Origin: Alphaproteobacteria bacterium
Lineage (GTDB): Bacteria > Pseudomonadota > Alphaproteobacteria > UBA2136 > UBA6156
Direction of reading: 5' to 3'
Assembly (NCBI GenBank): GCA_027489415.1
Contig: JAIXZU010000082.1
Location: forward strand, 1 to 6,238
DNA length: 6,238 nt
A program made the position numbers and the translations under genes. Below are positions 1 to 4,271 of this stretch, in pieces. Position 1 is the first letter of the stretch. Every line of letters begins with the position of its first letter. Under the pieces are notes generated by a model that saw only the letters and a program-made list of their open reading frames with translations, did not search any database and was not told where the DNA came from.

Positions 1-112
1 CATGGTCAAGCAGCAGCACGCCGCGCCCGCGCTTACCGGCTTCCATGGCACACATCATGCCGGCCCCACCGGCACCAATCACCACCACATCAAAATGCTC
101 AATAGCCGCCAT
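1..112 (-). CDS. HI0933/YhiN-family NAD(P)/FAD-dependent oxidoreductase, N-terminal fragment
   Basis: This is the first 37 codons of a flavoprotein that runs off the left edge. The protein begins MAAIEHFDVVVIGAGGAG and has the dinucleotide-binding Rossmann signature GxGxxG at residues 13-18. It continues with MMCAMEAGKRGRGVLLLDH, the beta-alpha-beta end typical of the HI0933/YhiN (BaiN/RdsA-like) flavoproteins, in which 'AGKRGR.VLLLDH' is characteristic. The family binds FAD; physiological substrates are poorly settled, and bile-acid reduction and aminoacetone oxidation have been proposed for members. The ATG at 112 is preceded by an AGAGGAGA Shine-Dalgarno eight bases upstream. It starts 64 bases after the rhodanese gene with no visible terminator between, so co-transcription with the regulator and rhodanese is plausible. 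The family call rests only on the N-terminus; the Rossmann fold itself is certain. Confidence 0.8.
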   Translation of the reverse strand, partial: MAAIEHFDVVVIGAGGAGMMCAMEAGKRGRGVLLLDH

Positions 113-176
113 ACCTTGGGTCTCCTCTATGCCCCTTCCCTACCACGGCAGCACCTACACAACAACTACAAGAAAT

Positions 177-701
177 CTACCGGTTCCAAGGCATCCGGTT
201 CAGCAGCAGCGCCAACCCGCACCAGCCAGTCGCTCCCGCTACCGCCAGCGCCAACCCCATCAGTCCCGCCAAGGCAAATGCCACCGTCATACCGGCAAAC
301 CCCAGCACCACCAAAGCCGCCACCATGCCCCCCACAATCATCTGCACCTGCCGGAAGATACTCACACTCGCAGCCTTACCGCCCACCACCGGCAATCCCG
401 CCGCCCGCCACGCCTCAAGCCCACCAGCAATGTTGTAAACCTCGGCTCCGCCAGCCCGCGCTGCCATCGTTGCACACGCCTGTCCTCCTCGGCTGCCTTT
501 CTGGCACTGAAAAATAATCTTACGCCCCTGCCCCAGCCCCATACCGTCCACCGTCGCCACCAACTGCGCTAACGGAACCGACGCCGCATAAGCAATATGC
601 CCCGCACGGAATTCCTCGGCCTCGCGCACATCAATCAGCTGCGCTTCCCCACTTTGCAGCCATGCGTGAGCTTGTTCAGGGCTAATCTGGTTACTTGCCA
701 T
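177..701 (-). CDS. ygaP: YgaP-like membrane-anchored rhodanese (thiosulfate sulfurtransferase)
   Basis: The 174-residue protein equals the length of E. coli YgaP. Residues 1-105 form a rhodanese domain: LIDVREAEEF at 22-31, GHI at 34-36, and the active-site loop CQKGSR at 66-71, with Cys66 as the expected persulfide carrier. Residues 112-174 form a DUF2892-type anchor with RQVQ at 117-120, two hydrophobic helices at about 121-137 and 139-160, and the end GWCGLALLLNRMPWNR, close to the YgaP terminus. YgaP is an inner-membrane sulfurtransferase that moves sulfane sulfur from thiosulfate or persulfides to thiol acceptors. The gene overlaps the upstream ArsR gene by 11 bases. Its start has a strong AAGGAGA site four bases upstream of ACCC-ATG. 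The same pairing with an ArsR regulator occurs in E. coli (ygaVP), which supports both assignments. Assignment is from memory of the E. coli protein, not from a search. Confidence 0.92.
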   Translation of the reverse strand: MASNQISPEQAHAWLQSGEAQLIDVREAEEFRAGHIAYAASVPLAQLVATVDGMGLGQGRKIIFQCQKGSRGGQACATMAARAGGAEVYNIAGGLEAWRAAGLPVVGGKAASVSIFRQVQMIVGGMVAALVVLGFAGMTVAFALAGLMGLALAVAGATGWCGLALLLNRMPWNR

Positions 702-1005
702 GGGTCATCTCCTTCTTAGGGTTACAGAAAGTCTCATAAAGCACTTGCATCACGTCCTGCGCCGCAGGGTGGCAAATGCTGTAATACAGGGTGCGGTGGT
801 CACGCCGGAAGCTCACAATCCCCTCGGCCTTCAACTTGTTTAAATGCTGGGACATCGACGTCTGCGCCAGCCCCGTCGCCTCAATCAGCTCGCCCACACT
901 GCGCTCGCCCTGTGCCAGCTGGCACAAAATCAGCAGCCGGTGCGCACTCGCCAAGCCTTTTAAAAAGGCCGCCGCCTGTCCGGCCTTCACCTCAAAGTCG
1001 TTCAT
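691..1005 (-). CDS. ygaV: ArsR-family repressor, SqrR/BigR/YgaV (persulfide-sensing) type
   Basis: A 104-residue winged helix-turn-helix protein. The recognition region TGLAQTSMSQHLNKLKAEGIV (about 44-64) is typical of ArsR/SmtB repressors, followed by a wing RRDHRTLYYSI (67-77). The helix HRLLILCQLAQGERSVGELI resembles E. coli YgaV and the SqrR/BigR group. Cys28 and Cys94 are 66 residues apart, the same spacing as the sensing pairs Cys41/Cys107 of SqrR and Cys42/Cys108 of BigR, which form a sulfur bridge with persulfides and release DNA. A third cysteine, Cys78, is extra. No metal-binding ELCVCDL-type motif is present. The ATG at 1005 has AGAGGGG upstream. The gene overlaps the rhodanese gene by 11 bases, so repressor and sulfurtransferase are made together and probably autoregulated. 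The family is clear; the persulfide ligand is inferred from the cysteine spacing and neighbours. Confidence 0.9.
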   Translation of the reverse strand: MNDFEVKAGQAAAFLKGLASAHRLLILCQLAQGERSVGELIEATGLAQTSMSQHLNKLKAEGIVSFRRDHRTLYYSICHPAAQDVMQVLYETFCNPKKEMTHGK

Positions 1006-1016
1006 ATCTGCCCCTC

Positions 1017-1044
1017 TTTACAATTCATATTTTCATGATATGAT
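1017..1044 (+). promoter_or_regulatory. sigma70-like promoter of the CxxC (AhpD-like) gene
   Basis: TTTACA at 1017-1022 and TATGAT at 1039-1044 are separated by 16 bases, each one base from the sigma70 consensus. Transcription would start near 1051, giving a leader of about 24 bases that contains the AAAGGAAA ribosome site before ATG 1075. The -10 box lies inside an imperfect palindrome. Confidence 0.6.
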
Positions 1045-1046
1045 AA
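1030..1046. promoter_or_regulatory. candidate operator for the ArsR-family repressor
   Basis: TTTTCATGATATGATAA is an imperfect inverted repeat centred at 1038. TCAT/ATGA arms flank GAT, and outer TT/AA pairs are separated by one mismatch. It overlaps the -10 box of the plus-strand promoter and sits 25 bases upstream of the repressor's own start. It is AT-rich, as SqrR/BigR-type operators tend to be. Binding is inferred only from position and symmetry. Confidence 0.4.
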
Positions 1047-1074
1047 AAACATAAATCAAGCAAAGGAAAAAACC

Positions 1075-1416
1075 ATGCCGAAGGACTACAAGGACATCAC
1101 GCGGGACATTGCGCAATACATGGCGGAACTCCGCACCGCGACACCGGAACCGATGCAAGCCTTCACCGCCCTCGCCAAATCGGCCACAGCGGACGGCGCG
1201 CTGGACAAAAAAACCAAGGAACTCATCGCCCTCGCCATCGGCGTCACCCAACGGTGCGACGGCTGCATCGGCTTCCACGTCAAGGCCCTGAAGGACCTCG
1301 GCGCCACGCGTCAGGAAGTCGCCGAAGTCATGGCCATGTGCGTCTACATGGGCGGCGGCCCGGCCCTGATGTACGCCGCGGACACTCTCCGCGCCTACGA
1401 CCAATTCACCACCTAG
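1075..1416 (+). CDS. carboxymuconolactone decarboxylase / AhpD-like family protein with CxxC
   Basis: A 113-residue single-domain protein of the AhpD/CMD fold. The signature is ELIALAIGVTQRCDGCIGFH, with Glu49, the redox pair Cys61-Asp-Gly-Cys64 and His68, which are the elements used as proton relay and thiol pair in AhpD-type alkylhydroperoxidases. The N-terminus (MPKDYKDITRDIAQYMAELR) and 'TPEPMQAFTALAKSA' match small all-alpha CMD proteins that act as oligomers. Classical gamma-carboxymuconolactone decarboxylase lacks the redox CxxC, so a thiol-disulfide or peroxide-reducing role is more likely than aromatic degradation. It is divergent from the ArsR-rhodanese pair across a 69-base intergenic region, which suggests shared regulation. 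The ATG is preceded by AAAGGAAA. No signal peptide is present, so it is cytoplasmic. The electron donor and substrate cannot be told from the sequence. Confidence 0.87.
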   Translation: MPKDYKDITRDIAQYMAELRTATPEPMQAFTALAKSATADGALDKKTKELIALAIGVTQRCDGCIGFHVKALKDLGATRQEVAEVMAMCVYMGGGPALMYAADTLRAYDQFTT

Positions 1417-1438
1417 ACGAGCCGATTATCAAAAAAAA

Positions 1439-1463
1439 CCACCATCAGGTGGCTTCTTTTCTT
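1439..1463 (+). terminator. probable rho-independent terminator of the AhpD-like gene
   Basis: CCACC (1439-1443), loop ATCA and GGTGG (1448-1452) form a short GC-rich stem followed by the T-rich tract CTTCTTTTCTT. It begins 22 bases after the TAG stop. The five-pair stem is short, so termination may be partial; the stronger palindrome at 1545-1566 lies downstream. Confidence 0.5.
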
Positions 1464-1544
1464 ATCAAATCCGTTGTTCGGATACTAGCACACAACGACT
1501 TCGCAGAAAACCTATCAAACAATCTCCGCGTTCAAACTTACCTC

Positions 1545-1566
1545 AAAAGGCGCTTAAGCGCCTTTT
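1545..1566. terminator. perfect 22-bp palindrome, bidirectional terminator
   Basis: The left arm AAAAGGCGCTT is followed directly by its exact reverse complement AAGCGCCTTTT. As RNA it folds into a nine-pair stem with a TTAA loop, and has a U-run on the 3' side in either direction. It lies eight bases beyond the TAG of the minus-strand orphan gene at 1575. It would also back up the weaker terminator for the plus-strand gene. The 92 bases between the two hairpins (1453-1544) contain no gene that I can see. Confidence 0.75.
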
Positions 1567-1574
1567 AAAGTTTT

Positions 1575-1850
1575 CTAATTCATATATGAAAACATATTGT
1601 TATACTCATCGATACTCAAAAAAGCTTTATGAACTTCGTCTGGAGATACACCATAGCTAATAGTAATTTGGACAAATAAACGAAGGAGCAGAAGCATCCG
1701 ACCATTATCGTCAGTCTCATTCCATTCGGCATTGCACGCCCCGTATGAATTCATAAGAGCCATATCTGCAGCAGTTTCTTTTGCATCTTGGGATACTACA
1801 CGGATCGGACCATGTTCATTCCAAAGAATTTTCGCGTTTGCAATTTCCAT
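1575..1850 (-). CDS. orphan small protein of unknown function, AT-rich
   Basis: A 91-residue acidic protein starting MEIANAKILWNEHGPIRVV and ending SPDEVHKAFLSIDEYNNMF-SYMN. I chose the ATG at 1850 because AAGGAG lies seven bases upstream; the reading frame extends 17 codons further up to 1901, but that part overlaps the promoter. I do not recognise the family. Visible features are an Asp/Asn/Glu-rich middle, NSYGACNAEWNETDDNGRM, with one cysteine, and a hydrophobic helix MLLLLRLFVQITISYGV. The latter is too short and interrupted for a secure membrane segment. The C-terminal SPDEVHKAFLSIDEY looks like a small helical tail. Base composition is visibly richer in A/T than every neighbour, and the gene sits between its own promoter and a symmetric terminator. 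This arrangement is what one expects of a recently acquired 'moron'-like gene. Confidence 0.75.
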   Translation of the reverse strand: MEIANAKILWNEHGPIRVVSQDAKETAADMALMNSYGACNAEWNETDDNGRMLLLLRLFVQITISYGVSPDEVHKAFLSIDEYNNMFSYMN

Positions 1851-1874
1851 AAATCTACTCCTTAATTGTTGATT

Positions 1875-1901
1875 ATTATAAATTACACCACTAATAAACA
1901 A
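1875..1901 (-). promoter_or_regulatory. promoter of the orphan small gene
   Basis: Read on the minus strand, TTGTTT (1901-1896) and a perfect TATAAT (1880-1875) are 15 bases apart. The predicted start is near 1868, giving a short leader containing AAGGAG. The spacing is shorter than the preferred 17, but the -10 box is exact. It lies in an AT-rich stretch after the msrB stop. Confidence 0.5.
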
Positions 1902-1924
1902 TTACAAGTCAAACCACAGATTCT

Positions 1925-2464
1925 CTAGTTAGGGTTTATTACCCCCCCCTTCTTACCCTCAAACAACCGCAACCACTCCCCGTACCCCTTGGCTTTCATC
2001 TCCTCACGCGGAATAAACTTCAGCGCGGACGAATTAATGCAAAACCGCTGCCCACCACTTTCCTTCGGCCCATCATCGAACAGGTGGCCAAGGTGGGTTC
2101 CAGCCTTCTCGGACCTCACCTCTTTCCGCGTCATCCCCGCACTGTCATCTTCAAACAGGCTTACAATATCCTCGTTAATCGGCTTGGTGAAACTCGGCCA
2201 GCCGGTCCCGCTGTCAAACTTGTCGGTGGAGGAAAACAGCGGCACACCGGAAACCGCATCCACATAAATCCCTTCACGATGGTTGTCCCAATACGCGTTC
2301 TGGAATGGCGGCTCCGTGCCGTCATGCAGCGCCACAAACTTTTGCTGCGGCGTTAAGTGGGAGGCATCCATCCCCTTCTTCGTCATCACCGGCGCAGCTT
2401 TGTCCTCAGCCCACACCGGCAAGGCCACAGCCACCGTCATCACCAATCCCAAAACCTTAAGCAT
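1925..2464 (-). CDS. msrB: periplasmic peptide-methionine (R)-S-oxide reductase, single-cysteine form
   Basis: MsrB reduces methionine-R-sulfoxide in proteins. From ATG 2464 the product has 179 residues with a classical signal peptide (MLKVLGLVMTVAVALPVWA, cleavage after Ala19), so it acts in the periplasm. The MsrB domain covers about 36-168: FQNAYWDNHREGIYV, LFSSTDKFDSGTGWPSF (77-92), HLGHLFDDGP (124-133) and RFCINSSALKFIP (140-152), with catalytic Cys142. Cys142 is the only cysteine. The usual resolving position, 55 residues upstream, is Thr87, and the two CxxC zinc motifs are absent, so regeneration must rely on an outside thiol donor. ATG 2464 was preferred over GTG 2497 and ATG 2494 because it has AAGGGG upstream and gives a proper signal peptide. 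It lies 48 bases after the thioesterase gene on the same strand. Confidence 0.93.
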   Translation of the reverse strand: MLKVLGLVMTVAVALPVWAEDKAAPVMTKKGMDASHLTPQQKFVALHDGTEPPFQNAYWDNHREGIYVDAVSGVPLFSSTDKFDSGTGWPSFTKPINEDIVSLFEDDSAGMTRKEVRSEKAGTHLGHLFDDGPKESGGQRFCINSSALKFIPREEMKAKGYGEWLRLFEGKKGGVINPN

Positions 2465-2512
2465 CCCCGCACCCCTTTGTTGAATAATTGCCATCACTCT
2501 AACACAGTACGG

Positions 2513-3025
2513 CTAACTCACCAGCGTCCGTTCCCAAGCCACCACTCCCTCCGGCAACTCGGGCGCCTCGCCCTGAATCCCAAAGTGCTCCAGCACCTCG
2601 CGCACCGGTACCGTCCCACGGCTTTTCCGTAAAACACGCCCCTTCACAACCGCTTCAGCCACCATCACGTCACGCCGCCAGAAGGCCTGCTCTATAAAAA
2701 ACGACTTCTCATTCCACCCGATAATCCGCGTCACCACCTTGAACCGGTCAAACAGCACGAGGGATTTCTTATACTTAATCGTCTGCGCCTCCACCACCAC
2801 AAACCACTGGCTAGCCTGCATCAGGCGCCACAGGCCGGTGCGCACCATCAGGTCCAAGCGCCCAAGGTCCATAATCGTCAGGTATTTGCCGTTGTTCATG
2901 TGCCGAAACACATCAAGGTCAGTCGGCCAGCACCTAAACCACGTCTCACACGCCTCCAGCGGCGCCATAGGCTTGCGCCCTAGCACCACCAGCAAATACC
3001 CCAGCAACCGCAACCACAGGTTCAC
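2513..3025 (-). CDS. hotdog-fold acyl-CoA thioesterase family protein (4HBT / THEM6-like)
   Basis: The 170-residue protein carries the 4HBT-type motif WPTDLDVFRHMNNGKYLTIM (33-52) followed by DLGRLDLMVRTGLW. The Asp at the start of DVFRHMNNGKY is the usual catalytic-side residue of these thioesterases. The rest fits one hotdog domain: WFVVVEAQTIKYKKSLVLFD, FKVVTRIIGWNEKSFFIEQ and VAEAVVKGRVLRKSRGTVPV. The N-terminus MNLWLRLLGYLLVVLGRKP is hydrophobic then basic, as in alphaproteobacterial THEM6-like members, so membrane association is possible. The start is GTG at 3025, with GGAG ten bases upstream; ATG at 2968 is an alternative but would remove this conserved leader. It begins 34 bases after the exported cysteine-repeat protein with no terminator between. 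Thioester hydrolysis is inferred from the family; the acyl substrate is unknown. Confidence 0.85.
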   Translation of the reverse strand: MNLWLRLLGYLLVVLGRKPMAPLEACETWFRCWPTDLDVFRHMNNGKYLTIMDLGRLDLMVRTGLWRLMQASQWFVVVEAQTIKYKKSLVLFDRFKVVTRIIGWNEKSFFIEQAFWRRDVMVAEAVVKGRVLRKSRGTVPVREVLEHFGIQGEAPELPEGVVAWERTLVS

Positions 3026-3059
3026 GAATCAAGCGCTCCGCTGCACGTGGCTCGGTAAG

Positions 3060-3788
3060 CTACTGCGCCTCACCCACGGCAATCCACTTGTGCCCCTGCA
3101 CGGTGTCAATGTTCTTGTCTTCAATACCGCCCTTGCCTTTCCACGCATCAGCGTCACCGCACACACCAAAACCAATGTGGGTAATGTTACAGGCCCAGTT
3201 GTCACTATCATCGCCGCCCACAATGTAGTTCCGGTTCAGCACCACGGTCGGGAAGGTTCCGGCCTTGAACGGAATCGGGAATTTACGAATTTGCGACGTA
3301 CTCCCCGTGTTAGCCGTAAATCCACTCTGTACCAATGGCTTGGTAATCTTGGCGCCGCGGTTGTAAGCCGTCAGCGGTGCAGGCGCGGGCAAGCAGCTTA
3401 GCGCAGAACCATTAGAACCAATCGCCTGCCCAACGCCACAGGTGGGCAAAGCAACAGCAGTCACACAGCTGAAGGCCGTCCCGTTGAATGTCAGGGACTG
3501 TCCAGCCGCACACGTCGGCACGGCAGGCATCACGGTCAAACATCCGGCCGCATCGGCCAGCGGCGCATCGGGGGCGTACACCATGCCCTTCTTACCGCAC
3601 ACCACCACCGCATCAACGCGGGAGTTCACGGCATCAGCCTTGGCTTCAGCCGCCTTGGCCATGTTGGAAAGGCTGGTCCACGTCATCTGGTTTTCAAGGG
3701 AACCGGCCGCAGCCCGCTCCTGCGCCTGCACCAACTGGCTACCGGACAACATCACGACAATAAAAGAAGCATATGAGAGGATTTTCAT
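3060..3788 (-). CDS. exported cysteine-repeat protein with tail-fibre/lectin-like C-terminus
   Basis: A 242-residue protein with a signal peptide (MKILSYASFIVVMLSGSQLVQA), then an Ala-rich helical stretch (25-60). Next comes a cysteine module: C64..C83, then two 16-residue repeats CAAGQSLTFNGTAFSC (93-108) and CGVGQAIGSNGSALSC (117-132) set 24 residues apart. The C-terminal 90 residues (FPIPFKAGTFPTVVLNRN, NITHIGFGV, GHKWIAVGE) follow the pattern of phage tail-fibre gp53-like or H-type lectin ends, which are small beta-sandwich ligand-binding domains. Eight cysteines in an exported protein suggest four disulfides, with C200-C210 in the end domain. A surface or periplasmic binding or adhesin role is inferred; no enzyme motif is visible. 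AAGGGG lies only two bases before the ATG, which is unusually tight, but the signal peptide supports this start. No phage genes surround it. Confidence 0.7.
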   Translation of the reverse strand: MKILSYASFIVVMLSGSQLVQAQERAAAGSLENQMTWTSLSNMAKAAEAKADAVNSRVDAVVVCGKKGMVYAPDAPLADAAGCLTVMPAVPTCAAGQSLTFNGTAFSCVTAVALPTCGVGQAIGSNGSALSCLPAPAPLTAYNRGAKITKPLVQSGFTANTGSTSQIRKFPIPFKAGTFPTVVLNRNYIVGGDDSDNWACNITHIGFGVCGDADAWKGKGGIEDKNIDTVQGHKWIAVGEAQ

Positions 3789-4045
3789 AGCCCCTTATAC
3801 CACAGCCACGCAGCAAAGCTGACACCCCACCCCAAACACCCACAAGAAAACAAAACCTTAAGTTGCCCACCCGCCACAAACTCAACCACGAGCGCAGCGA
3901 GTCTCTCAGCCCACCGCCAGCGCGAGGCTTCAAACAGTCTCAGGTTTCTTTTTGCCGTCCCGCAGTTTACGAGCGTACATAAGCCGCGCCAAAATGTTTC
4001 GGATGACCGTTTGAGTCCGCGACAATATGAGGAATAAATAAAGAA
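3789..4045. other. 257-base stretch without a convincing gene
   Basis: This lies between the exported-protein gene and tRNA-Ile. A frame on the minus strand stays open across much of it but has no credible start or ribosome site and reads as low-complexity Trp/Leu/Gly sequence. Another minus-strand frame ends at 3930 with the basic run ARKLRDGKKKPETV after a 16-codon ATG (3980). This could be a degraded gene end, but support is weak. No hairpin terminator with a T-run was found after the tRNA, only the T-rich run TTCTTTATTTATTCC directly beyond CCA. No clear promoter for the exported protein was found. Confidence 0.4.
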
Positions 4046-4122
4046 TGGTGGACCAAGTAAGACTCGAACTTACGACCCCTGCGTTATCAACACAGTGCTC
4101 TAACCAACTGAGCTATTGGTCC
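4046..4122 (-). tRNA. tRNA-Ile (anticodon GAT)
   Basis: The 77-nt cloverleaf is complete on the minus strand. The acceptor GGACCAA pairs with TTGGTCC, with A as discriminator and an encoded CCA (4048-4046). The D arm is GCTC-AGTTGGTTA-GAGC. The anticodon arm is CTGTG-TTGATAA-CGCAG with anticodon GAT. The variable loop is GGGTC. The T arm is GTAAG-TTCGAGT-CTTAC. One T-G pair occurs in the anticodon stem. In most proteobacteria this tRNA lies in the 16S-23S spacer; here no rRNA flanks it. Confidence 0.97.
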
Positions 4123-4135
4123 ACAGGACGTCGCT

Positions 4136-4164
4136 TGTTTAGAAGACTCCCGCCCCCCTGTCAA
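4136..4164 (-). promoter_or_regulatory. promoter of tRNA-Ile
   Basis: On the minus strand a consensus TTGACA (4164-4159) is followed after 17 bases by TAAACA (4141-4136). This places initiation roughly 8 bases before the mature 5' end at 4122. A perfect -35, a weak -10 and a short G/C-rich leader just before the tRNA are typical of stable-RNA promoters. The G-run in the spacer is notable. Confidence 0.65.
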
Positions 4165-4233
4165 CGCCTATCCGCCGCAATTTTTCATCTCAGCACATAA
4201 AATCAGCCAAAACCGCATCACAAGCTGCAAAAA

Positions 4234-4254
4234 TCTAACCTCTAACCTCTAATT
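4234..4254 (+). repeat. heptamer tandem repeat in the lgt leader
   Basis: TCTAACC occurs twice in tandem, followed by the related TCTAATT, ending 17 bases before the lgt start. It is too short to be diagnostic. It occupies the place where a Shine-Dalgarno region would normally begin. Confidence 0.6.
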
Positions 4255-4271
4255 TCTGGTATCTTCCGCCC

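Noticed and set aside
2..572. Two long plus-strand open frames rich in Pro, His, Arg and Ser
   Set aside because: They lie antisense to the rhodanese and flavoprotein genes, have low-complexity composition typical of shadow frames, and have no ribosome site.
1033..1404. Minus-strand open frame of 123 codons
   Set aside because: It is the antisense shadow of the AhpD-like gene, whose CxxC motif and family signature are clear on the plus strand.
1472..1497. Inverted repeat CGTTGT / ACAACG
   Set aside because: Six pairs around a 14-base loop, with no T-run and no conserved context; likely chance.
2739..3401. Plus-strand open frame of 220 codons
   Set aside because: It crosses the thioesterase and exported-protein genes on the opposite strand, with no ribosome site and no recognisable domain.
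3739..3933. Minus-strand 64-codon frame upstream of the exported protein
   Set aside because: It overlaps the signal-peptide region in another frame, has no ribosome site, and its Trp/Gly/Leu-rich sequence looks random.
4046..4122. tRNA 3' end as an integration site (att) of a mobile element
   Set aside because: No integrase gene and no second copy of the tRNA end were seen in the window.
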